Assembly (NCBI RefSeq): GCF_018919065.1
Contig: NZ_JAHLQG010000011.1
Coordinates: 1-64,000, forward strand
DNA: 64,000 nucleotides
Source: Blautia sp. MSJ-9
Lineage (GTDB): Bacteria > Bacillota > Clostridia > Lachnospirales > Lachnospiraceae
Direction of reading: 5' to 3'
The notes under the pieces are model-generated. The model did no database searches, was not told the DNA's origin, and saw only the letters and a list, made by a program, of their open reading frames with translations. The position numbers were made by a program, and so were the translations under genes. Below, in pieces: positions 32,476 through 41,631 of this stretch (the first letter of the stretch is position 1; each line of letters opens with the position of its first letter).

Positions 32476-33726
32476 TTATACTTCACTTGCCAGCGCAATC
32501 TTTCCTGCAATAGCAGATGCTGTAACAGTAGCTGCTGATCCCAGATATACTTTGGAGCTCGGATGTCCTGCACGGCCTTTGAAGTTACGTGTTCCTGTGC
32601 TGATGAGGACTTCGTTTTCACCGATAACACCCTGGCAGCTTCCCCAGCATACGCTGCAGTTCGGATTCATAACAATGGCTCCAGCGTCCATAAAGGTGTC
32701 TATAAGACCTTCTTTTAATGCCTGGCGGTAAATTGTCTGGCTTGCAGGTACAACGAGGAATCTGACGCCCTCAGCGACCTTCCTGCCCTTAATGATCTCA
32801 GCGCCGACACGGAGATCTTCAATACGTCCGTTGTTGCAGGAGCCAAGGAATGCTTCATTGATCTCAATTCCGCAGGTTTCTTCTGCAGGAACTACATTAT
32901 CTACAAAGTCAGGTTTAGCAACTACAGGACGGACTTTTGATAAATCAAATGTATATTCTCTTGCATAAATAGCATCTGGATCACTGTGGAATACAGCTTT
33001 TGGTTCACGTCCGTGTTCTTTCAGGTATTCGATAGCCTTTTCGTCTGCTTCAAAGATACCAGTCTTAGCACCTGCCTCTACTGCCATGTTGCAGAGCGCC
33101 ATACGGTCACTGATGCTGAGTGTTTTTGCACCCTCTCCTGTAAATTCCATTGCCTGATAATTACATCCGTTTGCACCAATTTCTCCGATAATTGTAAGGA
33201 TCAGGTCTCTTGCATAAACACCCTCAGGAAGTTTGCCTACAAGATTGAATTTCACGCTCTCAGGAACCAGTACCCAGGATGTTCCTGTAACCATTCCGTA
33301 CAGGAAGTCTGTGCATCCTACACCTGTTCCAAATGCGCCTAATGCACCGTAGGAGCATGTATGGCTGTCTGCGCCGAAGATCAGTTCACCCGGGCGGACA
33401 TAATTCTCGATCATAACCTGATGGCACACACCTTTGCCTTCCCAGAAATCAATATTGTTTTCTTTTGCGAAATCTCTCATTTTCTTCTGGGATGCTGCTG
33501 TTTTCGGGCTGTCAGACGGTACATTATGATCCACGATAAACACAAGCTTGCTTGTATCTGCAATGTGCGGATTCTTTAATTTGTTATTGTACATATCAAC
33601 AGTAAGATGTGTGGTTCCATCGTTACTCATCAGACGGTCAAGTTTGACTGTATGGATATCTCCAGGTTTTACACTGTCTACTCCTGCTGCTGCAGCGATA
33701 ATCTTTTCTGCAATTGTCATTCCCAT
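32476..33726 (-). CDS. Second LeuC-like hydro-lyase large subunit
   Basis: 416 residues, a full aconitase-type large subunit: 'GADSHTCSYGALGAFGTG', 'LGSCNNGRIEDLRVGA' and Fe-S cysteines in 'NPNCSVCWGSCQG'. It differs clearly from LeuC at 30528, which is of equal length. 1 bp separates it from its small-subunit gene, with a shared Shine-Dalgarno AAGGAGGAAAAG. It may be the real LeuC, or a paralogue acting on citramalate, dimethylmalate or homocitrate. No leuA or leuB is nearby to decide. Confidence 0.75.
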   Translation of the reverse strand: MGMTIAEKIIAAAAGVDSVKPGDIHTVKLDRLMSNDGTTHLTVDMYNNKLKNPHIADTSKLVFIVDHNVPSDSPKTAASQKKMRDFAKENNIDFWEGKGVCHQVMIENYVRPGELIFGADSHTCSYGALGAFGTGVGCTDFLYGMVTGTSWVLVPESVKFNLVGKLPEGVYARDLILTIIGEIGANGCNYQAMEFTGEGAKTLSISDRMALCNMAVEAGAKTGIFEADEKAIEYLKEHGREPKAVFHSDPDAIYAREYTFDLSKVRPVVAKPDFVDNVVPAEETCGIEINEAFLGSCNNGRIEDLRVGAEIIKGRKVAEGVRFLVVPASQTIYRQALKEGLIDTFMDAGAIVMNPNCSVCWGSCQGVIGENEVLISTGTRNFKGRAGHPSSKVYLGSAATVTASAIAGKIALASEV

Positions 33727-33727
33727 T

Positions 33728-34210
33728 TTACTTTTCCTCCTTGTTCAGAGATGCGATCAGGCCGCCCTGATTTAAAATGTTCTGCATGTATTCCGGAAGT
33801 TTTGTACAGGAATATGTTTTTCCGTTGGCTTCTACAGTTCCCTCGGACATGTGAAGAACCATCTGGTCTCCGGTATTTACTTCGTCCGGAAGATCTTTAC
33901 AGACAATTACCGGTAAGCCGATATTGATAGAGTTTCTGTAGAAGATTCGTGCGAAAGATTTCGCTACGACTGCCTGTACACCTAATGCTTTTAATACGCC
34001 AGGTGCCTGCTCTCTGGAGGAGCCGCATCCAAAGTTCTCCCCGCCTACTACGAAATCCCCAGGTTTTACTTTCTTAGAAAAATCCGGATCCAGTGATTCA
34101 AAGGCGTGGCCTTTCATCTCATCCAGATTCGGAAGTAACAGATACTGTGATGCTATGATCTGGTCTGTATCCAGATCGTTATGAAATTTAAAAATTGTTC
34201 CTGTTTCCAT
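33728..34210 (-). CDS. Second LeuD-like hydro-lyase small subunit
   Basis: 160 residues: 'FHNDLDTDQIIASQYLLLP', 'GENFGCGSSREQAPGVLKAL', 'AKSFARIFYRNSINIGLPVIV'. The recognition loop reads YLLL, again without Arg, which argues against homoaconitase. The gene is first of the four-gene row small-large-small-large and has a terminator-like hairpin in its leader (34304-34350). Confidence 0.75.
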   Translation of the reverse strand: METGTIFKFHNDLDTDQIIASQYLLLPNLDEMKGHAFESLDPDFSKKVKPGDFVVGGENFGCGSSREQAPGVLKALGVQAVVAKSFARIFYRNSINIGLPVIVCKDLPDEVNTGDQMVLHMSEGTVEANGKTYSCTKLPEYMQNILNQGGLIASLNKEEK

Positions 34211-34303
34211 AAAAACCAGTTTCCTTTCTGTATTGTTTTATGTTTTAATAATTTATCTCTCTTTAGCGATTTATTCAGATAAATTCTTTTCCTATTTTAG
34301 CAC

Positions 34304-34350
34304 AAAAGACAGGAGGTTGAAAACGCCTGTTTTCAATATTCCTGTCTTTT
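34304..34350 (-). promoter_or_regulatory. Terminator-like leader hairpin (candidate attenuator)
   Basis: Outer stem AAAAGACAGGA / TCCTGTCTTTT and inner stem TTGAAAAC / GTTTTCAA. It lies ~95 bp before the LeuD-like start on the minus strand and is preceded there by GCGTGGTATTATAAAA. That placement suits an attenuator of a branched-chain amino-acid operon. The T-box consensus is not met. Confidence 0.4.
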
Positions 34351-34511
34351 TTATAATACCACGCTAAATCTATTCTTAACCTCGTGTGATAATAGCTGAT
34401 GATAAGTCGCCTTGATTTAATTGTGAAAAGCATACGCCGTAAATGAGGACTTACTCTCATGTAAAAGAGTTTAAACATATACCAATTGTCTTGTTCATCA
34501 AACATTTTTAA

Positions 34512-34559
34512 AAGAAAAAAAGATCTCTGCTTTCTATCTGCAAAGATCTTTTTTCTTTA
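34512..34559 (-). terminator. Terminator of the nucleoside operon (after punA)
   Basis: Stem AAAGAAAAAAAGATCT with AGATCTTTTTTCTTT, followed on the minus strand by TTTTTTTCTTTT. Confidence 0.75.
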
Positions 34560-34592
34560 ATTCATTATTTTTACAACATATATGCTGTAATT

Positions 34593-35414
34593 TTACATAT
34601 TTACCACAATCTCAGTGATCAGCTCTTTAAATGATTTTGCCACGCGGTCAGCGGTTTCCTGGACTTCTTTGTGGTTGAGTTCTTCTTTGGAAATTCCCGC
34701 TGCCATGTTGGTAATGCAGGAGATTCCGCAAATTTCAAGTCCCATGTGGCGAGCCGCCATAGCTTCGCATGCTGTACTCATCCCTACTGCATCTCCGCCC
34801 CACCACTGTGCCAGTCTTACTTCTGCGGGAGTTTCATAGTTCGGACCGGTAAATTGAACGTATACCCCTTCCTGAAGCCTAATACCGCATCTGTCTGCGC
34901 ATTTTCTGATGACATCCTGTAAACGGAGACTATATACTTCGCTCATATCAGGGAATCTTGCACCAAGTTCATAGATATTTTCCCCAATTAGCGGGCTTGG
35001 TACTCCTGTTGTAATGTGGTCTGTAATCATCATAAAGTCTCCCGGTTTATATTCCGGATTTGCACCACCTGCTGCATTTGTCAGGATGAGTTTCTTTGCT
35101 CCCATCATCCCCATCAATCTTGTCGGAAGTACAACATCTGTCATCGGGTATCCTTCATAATAGTGAACTCTTCCCTGCATGATCACTACCGGAACATTTC
35201 CAACATATCCAAATACAAATCTCCCTTTGTGGCCTGCTACTGTTGAGGTCGGAAAGTCCTCGATATCTGTATAATCAATGGTTGTTTCAATCTTAATCTC
35301 ATCTGCATAGTCACCAAGTCCTGAGCCCAGGATCAGTGCTACTTCTGGTTTGAAATCTGTTTTCTGGCGTACACTTGCAAGGCAAGTCTCCAGTTTCTCA
35401 TATAATTTACTCAT
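34593..35414 (-). CDS. punA: Purine nucleoside phosphorylase
   Basis: 273 residues, the trimeric type-I size. 'ILGSGLGDYADEI' (phosphate-binding), 'AGHKGRFVFGYVG', 'TNAAGGANPEYKPGDFM' and 'GMSTACEAMAARHMG' are characteristic. It splits inosine and guanosine into base and ribose-1-phosphate. It is the last gene of the nucleoside operon and is followed by a terminator. AAAGGAG lies 10 nt before the ATG. A near-consensus parS lies just upstream. Confidence 0.92.
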   Translation of the reverse strand: MSKLYEKLETCLASVRQKTDFKPEVALILGSGLGDYADEIKIETTIDYTDIEDFPTSTVAGHKGRFVFGYVGNVPVVIMQGRVHYYEGYPMTDVVLPTRLMGMMGAKKLILTNAAGGANPEYKPGDFMMITDHITTGVPSPLIGENIYELGARFPDMSEVYSLRLQDVIRKCADRCGIRLQEGVYVQFTGPNYETPAEVRLAQWWGGDAVGMSTACEAMAARHMGLEICGISCITNMAAGISKEELNHKEVQETADRVAKSFKELITEIVVNM

Positions 35415-35439
35415 TTACTGCTGAATCTCCTTTATTAAA

Positions 35440-35455
35440 TGTATCACGTGAAACA
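35440..35455. other. parS-like site, one mismatch
   Basis: TGTATCACGTGAAACA differs from the consensus in one position. Confidence 0.7.
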
Positions 35456-35470
35456 ATCTTTGCATGATTC

Positions 35471-36205
35471 TTATCCTGAGAAGCTGTCCATATTTTCATT
35501 GACAATCTTTCTCAGACCTTCATATTGTTCCTGGTCGATCAATATCTGATTCCCTTTCTTGGTGATCAGGCCATCTCCGGCGAATTTCTTTATTCCCCTG
35601 CTAACGCTTTTGAGACAAAGACCTGTCTCGTCCGCAATGCTCTGTCTGCTTTCATTGATGCAGAGTTCGCCATTTCTGTTGAATTTCTCAAACCATTCAA
35701 CAAGAAGAAGTGCCAGTCTGTCTGCACCCTGGAGGAAAAGATACAGTCTGTTTCTTCTGCTCTCTTCTAGCAGGGATTCGCAGGTGATTTTTGATTCCAG
35801 TCGGAAAATATCTGTGTCTGCGTAAATCCATTTTTCATATTTAGCTCTTGGCAGCTTCACAACTGTGCATTTCGTCTCTGTTTCCCAGGTAGTCTGGTAA
35901 TTTTCAAGTTCCATGATCACTTCCATTCCACCCAGCGCGATCAGATCTTTCGGTTTCATGAAATCGTATGCGATCCCGGAAATCCGATAATCCGTAGCTT
36001 TCGCTCTGCCTCTTCCAATAAAGAAAATCGTATCTGCCGGTTCATTCTCTCTGATAAAAGTGGTCCCCTGCTCCAGTTCTTCGCTCTGAAGCAGGTCCAT
36101 AACCCACAATGGTGCATTGCGGAAATAAAATTCAAATTGCCTTTGTCTTTCTTTATCCACTTCTTTCAGAAACGGCAATGCGTCTTGTAAATATTTGTGC
36201 TTCAT
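35471..36205 (-). CDS. Crp/Fnr-family transcriptional regulator
   Basis: 244 residues. An N-terminal cyclic-nucleotide-binding-type beta barrel (TFIRENEPADTIFFIGRGRAKATDY) lacks a clear cAMP-binding RS pair, so the ligand is open. The C-terminal winged helix is 'RQSIADETGLCLKSVSRGIKKFAGDGLI'. It sits between deoB and punA in the same direction, so it probably controls the nucleoside genes (inference). There are no cysteines in an Fnr Fe-S arrangement. Confidence 0.8.
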   Translation of the reverse strand: MKHKYLQDALPFLKEVDKERQRQFEFYFRNAPLWVMDLLQSEELEQGTTFIRENEPADTIFFIGRGRAKATDYRISGIAYDFMKPKDLIALGGMEVIMELENYQTTWETETKCTVVKLPRAKYEKWIYADTDIFRLESKITCESLLEESRRNRLYLFLQGADRLALLLVEWFEKFNRNGELCINESRQSIADETGLCLKSVSRGIKKFAGDGLITKKGNQILIDQEQYEGLRKIVNENMDSFSG

Positions 36206-36313
36206 ATGCGGTTCCTATACTTTCTGTGTTTTTCATCTACCGTGCGGTTTACCGGAAAATATGATTTTCTCCCGATAAACCAACTCCAAAACCATTTTTC
36301 CCTGTAAGCGTTC

Positions 36314-37504
36314 TTACACTAATTCATTTAAAATAGAATGTCCGATCGTTCCCTCTGGCATTTCTACACCAAAGTTATCTGCTATGGAAGCTCCGATCAC
36401 TGCGAATGTATCTTCGTTTTTAATCTCGCCGCCGTTTTTCATGCTCTTGGAGTAAGCAATAAATGGCACATGTTCTCTGGTATGGTCTGTTCCTGTATAT
36501 GTTGGGTCGTTTCCGTGGTCTGCTGTGATGATAAGCAGATCATTTTCTTTCATTTCTTCTAACAGGACACCCAAATTCTTATCAAATTTCTCAATTTCTC
36601 TTCCGTATCCTTCTACGTTTCTTCTGTGTCCCCATAATGCGTCGAAGTCTACAAGATTAACGAAGCACAATCCTTTGAAATCTTTTTTGCATATGTCAAT
36701 TGTCTGCTCCATTCCGTGTACAGAACTGTCTGAATGATGTGTCTCTGTGATTCCCTCTCCGCAGAAAATATCGTTGATCTTTCCTACACCGATCACGTCG
36801 AGGCCTTTGTCCTTAAGTGCATTTAAAGCAGTAAGTCCTGTAGGTTTCAGAGCGTAATCATGACGGTTGCTGGTACGTTTAAATTCGCCTTTTTTCTTTC
36901 CAACATACGGTCTTGCAATGACTCTTCCAACTCTCCATTCGTCCTTCAATGTAATCTCTCTGGCGATCTCGCAGCAGCGATACAAATTCTGAAGATCAAA
37001 TGTTTCCTCGTTTCCGCAGATCTGAAGTACGGAATCCGCAGATGTATAGACGATCATTGCACCTGTCTCGATTTCCTCTTCTCCCAGTTCCTCAATGATC
37101 TCAGTCCCACTTGCACTTTTGTTTCCGATTACTTTCTTACCGCACTGTTTCTCCAGTTCAGCGATCAGTTCCGGCGGGAAACCTGTTTCTGTAAAGGTTT
37201 TAAATGGTTTTTCTGTCTTGATTCCCATCATCTCCCAGTGTCCGGTCATAGTATCCTTACCGTTGCTGGCTTCACTCAGACGAGTATAGCGTCCGATCGG
37301 ATTTTCCACGCCTGTCATATTTCCGGCCGGATGGAGATTCAGCATTCCGAGTTTTGCGAGATTTGGGATATCAAGAGAACCCATTTTCTCAAGAATATGT
37401 CCAAAAGTGTCTACTCCGGTGTCACCAAAATTTGCTGAATCCGGCATTGCCCCGATTCCCAGAGAATCAAGTACAATTACAAAAATTCTTTCATAATTTT
37501 TCAT
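36314..37504 (-). CDS. deoB: Phosphopentomutase
   Basis: 396 residues of the alkaline-phosphatase superfamily. The N-terminal metal site is '[20 protein letters not shown]', the phosphorylated Thr region '[11 protein letters not shown]', and the C-terminal metal ligands '[20 protein letters not shown]'. It converts (deoxy)ribose-1-phosphate to the 5-phosphate, linking the phosphorylases here to DeoC. A hairpin (36246-36282) lies before it on the side of the regulator gene. Confidence 0.95.
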   Translation of the reverse strand: MKNYERIFVIVLDSLGIGAMPDSANFGDTGVDTFGHILEKMGSLDIPNLAKLGMLNLHPAGNMTGVENPIGRYTRLSEASNGKDTMTGHWEMMGIKTEKPFKTFTETGFPPELIAELEKQCGKKVIGNKSASGTEIIEELGEEEIETGAMIVYTSADSVLQICGNEETFDLQNLYRCCEIAREITLKDEWRVGRVIARPYVGKKKGEFKRTSNRHDYALKPTGLTALNALKDKGLDVIGVGKINDIFCGEGITETHHSDSSVHGMEQTIDICKKDFKGLCFVNLVDFDALWGHRRNVEGYGREIEKFDKNLGVLLEEMKENDLLIITADHGNDPTYTGTDHTREHVPFIAYSKSMKNGGEIKNEDTFAVIGASIADNFGVEMPEGTIGHSILNELV

Positions 37505-37515
37505 GTTTCCTTACC

Positions 37516-38502
37516 TCATCTCTTATATTTTGCTGTTATGCTCCGGTACAACCTTTCTTTTACAGCTTCTACTGCAAAGGCCGCATCTACTGCATTCTTC
37601 ATCAGAAGCAGGACCTCCTCATCCCGGATTCCGTATTGTTTTTGAACAAATTCCAGTTCTTTTGTTAATGTTGTGTTACTGACAGTTCTGTTATCTGTAT
37701 TGATAGTAACTCTCAGGCCTGCGTCCAGAAATTCTCTGAGAGGATATTCGGCAGTACTTTGGACCGCTTTTGTCTGGAGATTACTGATCGGGCACATTTC
37801 GATACCGATCTTTCTGGCGGCCAGTTCCTGCTGAAGTTCTTTGTTTCCTCTCATTGCAATTCCATGACCAATCCTGCCTGCTCCGGCGCTTACTGCATCT
37901 GCAATATTCTGTGCATTTCCGCATTCCCCTGCATGAATTGTAAATGGCATTCCAATCTTATGTGTATTGTGAAACAGATTCATAAATTCAGTCATGGGAT
38001 ATGAGGCTTCTGCACCTGCAAGATCTGCAGCACATACGCCAAAGCCTAAGTATTCACGGGCAGTCATTATCATTTTGCTGTTTTCTTCTTCGCTGTGGTA
38101 TCTCATGGCGCAGGTAATCACACCGAATTCTACTCCGAAATCGTCTTTGCCCCGTTCCAGACCTTTCAACAGCGCTTCGATGACCTTTTTGCAGTTCATC
38201 TCTTCTGTCACCGACAATAGAGGTGCAAAGCGGATTTCTGCATAGCAGACATTCTCTCTGCTCATGCTTCTGAGCACATCGTATCCGGCTTCTTCCAGTC
38301 CTTTTTCATCCATAATGCACTGTCCAGGCAATGTGAATTTTTCCAGATATTCTGCAAGGCTGGTACAGTCGTCTGATACACTCAGTTCCTCCTGAAGCAC
38401 CTTTCTTCCCAGGCGCTTCTCTATAAATTCACGACTGAGTGATCCATCCAGGTGGCAATGCAGTTCTATTTTCGGTAATGTGATCAGTTGTTCCTGTGTC
38501 AT
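37516..38502 (-). CDS. add: Adenosine deaminase
   Basis: 328 residues. Zinc-binding 'ELHCHLDGSLS', 'FTIHAGECGN', 'GRIGHGIAM' and 'TINTDNRTVSNTTL' carry the His, Glu and Asp residues of the amidohydrolase active site. It turns adenosine into inosine for punA. It lies in the salvage operon, 11 bp before deoB, with a weak ribosome site. Confidence 0.92.
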   Translation of the reverse strand: MTQEQLITLPKIELHCHLDGSLSREFIEKRLGRKVLQEELSVSDDCTSLAEYLEKFTLPGQCIMDEKGLEEAGYDVLRSMSRENVCYAEIRFAPLLSVTEEMNCKKVIEALLKGLERGKDDFGVEFGVITCAMRYHSEEENSKMIMTAREYLGFGVCAADLAGAEASYPMTEFMNLFHNTHKIGMPFTIHAGECGNAQNIADAVSAGAGRIGHGIAMRGNKELQQELAARKIGIEMCPISNLQTKAVQSTAEYPLREFLDAGLRVTINTDNRTVSNTTLTKELEFVQKQYGIRDEEVLLLMKNAVDAAFAVEAVKERLYRSITAKYKR

Positions 38503-38593
38503 GATGTTTCTCCATTTTTTGCTTCGTATAATACTTTATCTATCAGTCAAACTTCTGGATTTTTCCAGAAATATAGCCTGATGTAAACTGGTT

Positions 38594-39022
38594 TCATGCT
38601 AAATTCAGCGGTCCGAATCCCTGTGGTAAGAGCTCTTTTAATGTATAAACATCGTAATGATCTTTATCCACTGCCAGAATGATCTTAAAGGTCTCCGGGT
38701 TACAGAATTCCATCATTACCTGACGGCACACGCCGCATGGAGCCGCATATTCGGTCAATACGCCGTCTTTTCCGCCTACGATACAGATTGCATCAAATTC
38801 TTTTATTCCTTCGCTTACGGCCTTAAAGAACGCTGTTCTTTCGGCACAGTTGGTAGGTGTGTATGCTGCATTCTCAATGTTACACCCTGTGTAGATTTCT
38901 CCGTTCTTTGCAAGCAGTGCTGCGCCGACTTTGAAATTAGAATATGGTGTATAGGAAAATTTCAATTGCTCAATTGCTGTCTCGATCAGTTTGTCAATCA
39001 TTATTTTGTCTAAGTTCTGCAT
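38594..39022 (-). CDS. cdd: Cytidine deaminase
   Basis: 142 residues. The zinc site is 'NCAERTAFFKAVSEG' with catalytic Glu and 'APCGVCRQVMMEFC' with two Cys. 'SFTPYSNFKVGAALL'-like start and normal tetrameric-type length. It forms uridine for Udp. GGAGG lies 9 nt before the ATG. Confidence 0.93.
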   Translation of the reverse strand: MQNLDKIMIDKLIETAIEQLKFSYTPYSNFKVGAALLAKNGEIYTGCNIENAAYTPTNCAERTAFFKAVSEGIKEFDAICIVGGKDGVLTEYAAPCGVCRQVMMEFCNPETFKIILAVDKDHYDVYTLKELLPQGFGPLNLA

Positions 39023-39115
39023 AATATTACACCTCCGTTATTTTCACCCTTTTGCTCATTACTGCAATCCCTGTTACTGACAGACTATTTTCAGACTGCC
39101 GATAATAACAGATGA

Positions 39116-39781
39116 TCAATATCCACTTGCTTCTTCATTCTTTACAATCTTAATGATTCTGCTTGTTCCCAGTCTGTCTGCACCCAGAGAAAGGAATTTC
39201 TCAGCGTCATCCAGAGAAGAAATACCGCCGGCTGCTTTCATTTTTACGTTTGATCCGATATGTTTGGAGAAAAGTTCGATATCTTCAAATGTTGCGCCAC
39301 CGCCACCGAAACCTGTAGATGTTTTGATATAATCAGCTCCTGCTGCTGTTACGATTTCGCACATTTTAATCTTTTCTTCTGTTGTAAGGAAACAGGTTTC
39401 AATAATAACTTTGAGAATTTTTTCCCCGCATGCTGCTTTGAGAGTTCTGATCTCGTTCTCGATCAGATCGTATTTCTTATCTTTTAACCATCCGATATTG
39501 ATCACCATATCGATTTCAGATGCACCGTTTGCAATGGCATCTTTTGTTTCAAATTCTTTTGTTGCTGTAGTTGTGTTTCCGTTTGGGAAACCAATAACTG
39601 TGCATACTGCCATTTTCCCATCCATATATTCTGCTGCTTCTTTTACATAGCATGGAGGGATGCATACAGATGCAGTTCCATATTTCATTGCGTCGTCGCA
39701 GATCTGTTTGATTTCTTCCCATGTGGATGGCTGAAGAAGAAGTGTATGATCTACATGTTTTAAGATTTCTTTGATTTCCAT
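39116..39781 (-). CDS. deoC: Deoxyribose-phosphate aldolase
   Basis: 221 residues. '[19 protein letters not shown]', '[12 protein letters not shown]', and the Schiff-base Lys in '[20 protein letters not shown]' are standard DeoC features. It splits 2-deoxyribose-5-phosphate to glyceraldehyde-3-phosphate and acetaldehyde, closing the deoxynucleoside pathway. Confidence 0.95.
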   Translation of the reverse strand: MEIKEILKHVDHTLLLQPSTWEEIKQICDDAMKYGTASVCIPPCYVKEAAEYMDGKMAVCTVIGFPNGNTTTATKEFETKDAIANGASEIDMVINIGWLKDKKYDLIENEIRTLKAACGEKILKVIIETCFLTTEEKIKMCEIVTAAGADYIKTSTGFGGGGATFEDIELFSKHIGSNVKMKAAGGISSLDDAEKFLSLGADRLGTSRIIKIVKNEEASGY

Positions 39782-39828
39782 TTTTGCTCGTCCTCTTTTC
39801 TTTCTGCCGCTGTCAGTTTCGCTTATTA

Positions 39829-40611
39829 CTACTGTTTAGCCTGATCTTCTCTGATCATTTTTCTGATGGCTTCTACAGCTACACGAATAGCCATATCTGT
39901 ATCGTGGACTACCGGATTCTCCAGGCCGAGTTTCTCTCTTTCCTGATTTGCAACTACCAGGAAGCAGGAACCTGCTCTTACTCGAAGTTTGCCAGCTACG
40001 ATAAAGAGAGCTGCGGATTCCATTTCTGATGCAAGGCATCCCATTCTCTTCCATGCTTCCCATTTATTGAGCAGTTCATAGCTTACAGGCATTTCTTCCG
40101 GCTCATGCTGACCGTAGAATGCATCTTTACACTGTACAACACCTGTGTGGCACGGGAATCCTTTTTCTTTTGCAACGTTTACAAGAGCATTGATCACATC
40201 GAGGTTTGCTACTGCTGGATATTCGATCGGTGCGTATTCTCTGGTTGTTCCCTCCATACGAACCGCACCTGTAGCGATCACTACGTCACCACTCTTTACT
40301 TCCGGCTGCATTCCTCCACATGTACCGATTCTTACGAATGTGTCTGCACCGCAGCGGTATAGTTCTTCCATTGCGATGGATGCGGACGGACCGCCGATTC
40401 CTGTTGAGGTTACGCTTACCTTTACGCCATCGAGTGTTCCTGTATATGTGACATATTCTCTGTTGTCTGCGATCAGTACCGGAGCATCGAAATACTGCGC
40501 GATTTTTGCACATCTTTTTGGATCTCCCGGCAGGATCACATAACGTCCTACTTCACCTTTTGCTACCTGAATATGATACTGTCTGCTTGCATCTTCTGAA
40601 TAATTTTTCAT
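39829..40611 (-). CDS. udp: Uridine phosphorylase
   Basis: 260 residues of the NP-I hexameric family: '[17 protein letters not shown]', '[18 protein letters not shown]', '[18 protein letters not shown]' and '[17 protein letters not shown]'. It splits uridine to uracil and ribose-1-phosphate. Its gene lies between the importer permease and deoC. Confidence 0.9.
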   Translation of the reverse strand: MKNYSEDASRQYHIQVAKGEVGRYVILPGDPKRCAKIAQYFDAPVLIADNREYVTYTGTLDGVKVSVTSTGIGGPSASIAMEELYRCGADTFVRIGTCGGMQPEVKSGDVVIATGAVRMEGTTREYAPIEYPAVANLDVINALVNVAKEKGFPCHTGVVQCKDAFYGQHEPEEMPVSYELLNKWEAWKRMGCLASEMESAALFIVAGKLRVRAGSCFLVVANQEREKLGLENPVVHDTDMAIRVAVEAIRKMIREDQAKQ

Positions 40612-40634
40612 GATCTTTCCATCCTTTACCTGAA

Positions 40635-40650
40635 TTTTTCACGTGAAACA
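40635..40650. other. parS-like site, one mismatch
   Basis: TTTTTCACGTGAAACA, in the spacer between udp and the permease gene. Confidence 0.7.
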
Positions 40651-40689
40651 TTTTCACATCTTATGTTATTGTTTTATACGTTTCTGGCC

Positions 40690-41631
40690 TTATCTCTGTC
40701 CCTTATCGTACGGAATACCCTCTGCTTTCGGTGCTCTGGAGTTCTTGGATACGAATACAAGAACGATCAGAGAAATAATATACGGGAACATGTTATATAA
40801 GGTACTTGGAAGCTTTAATGCTACCAGTACGTCAAATCCTGTATAAACATTGGAAAGTGCACGGAACAGACCAAACAAAAGTGCTGCAAGTCCAATATTT
40901 ACCGGTTTCCACTGACCGAAGATCATAACTGCAAGTGCAAGGAATCCGAATCCGGCAACGCCGTTCTCAAATTTCCATTCACTGACACCGGCTGTAATAT
41001 AAACCAGTCCGCCAAGTCCGCCCAATGCTCCGGAAATCAGAACACCTGCATAACGCATTTTGTAAACGTTGATTCCCACGGAGTCTGCTGCCTGCGGATG
41101 CTCTCCACATGCCATAAGACGGAGACCAAACTTAGTCTTATATAATATGATATATGATGCAATAAGAATCAGCAATGCCAAAAGCATAAACCAACTGAAC
41201 TCAAATTTTCCGATGTTTACGAGGAACGCTTTCTTTGCTTCTTTGTAAGCAACTGTAGAGGAGACATTATCAATACTTTCGGACATATTGATGGCTCTTA
41301 CGATTACTACTGCTGCTGCAGGTCCCAGCAGATTCAGTGCTGTTCCTACAAGTGTCTGGTCTGCGTTAAAATGAATTGCCGCAACACCAAGGAAAAGGGA
41401 AAATACCATTCCCACGATCACACTGCCAAGAATTACAAACAGGATCACCAGAGGCGCTGCCATTGTTGACGGAAGATACTTCATCATCAGAGCTCCTCCG
41501 AGTGCTCCCATAACCATGATTCCCTCAAGACCGATATTTACTACACCACTGTGTTCGGAGAAACATCCGCCAAGTGCTACAAGGATCAGAACAGATGCAA
41601 ATATTAATGTATATTGGAGTAATAAAACCAT
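40690..41631 (-). CDS. Nucleoside ABC transporter permease (NupQ-like)
   Basis: 313 residues with ~8-9 hydrophobic segments of the BPD_transp_2 type ('HSGVVNIGLEGIMVMGALGG', 'GVAGFGFLALAVMIFGQWKP'). It is shorter than its partner, as in B. subtilis NupQ. Start and the partner's stop share one base (TAATG). It forms the channel for nucleoside uptake with the gene product upstream. Confidence 0.85.
   Translation of the reverse strand: MVLLLQYTLIFASVLILVALGGCFSEHSGVVNIGLEGIMVMGALGGALMMKYLPSTMAAPLVILFVILGSVIVGMVFSLFLGVAAIHFNADQTLVGTALNLLGPAAAVVIVRAINMSESIDNVSSTVAYKEAKKAFLVNIGKFEFSWFMLLALLILIASYIILYKTKFGLRLMACGEHPQAADSVGINVYKMRYAGVLISGALGGLGGLVYITAGVSEWKFENGVAGFGFLALAVMIFGQWKPVNIGLAALLFGLFRALSNVYTGFDVLVALKLPSTLYNMFPYIISLIVLVFVSKNSRAPKAEGIPYDKGQR

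Larger units (their letters stand above)
34211..34592. other. Leader region of the LeuD/LeuC row
   Basis: 382 bp. It holds the punA terminator (34512-34559) and the leader of the LeuD-like gene with a compound hairpin (34304-34350). Predicted small ORFs here lack ribosome sites. Confidence 0.5.

Noticed and set aside
30528-34210. Naming one pair homoaconitase
   Set aside because: Neither small subunit has the Arg in the recognition loop that marks methanogen homoaconitase.
34350-34500. T-box riboswitch before the LeuD-like gene
   Set aside because: Only GCGTGGTA resembles the core; the pairing partner needed for an antiterminator and the stem I motifs are not found.
34275-34505. 76-residue reading frame upstream of the LeuD-like gene
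   Set aside because: No ribosome site, spans a strong hairpin, and shows no protein character.
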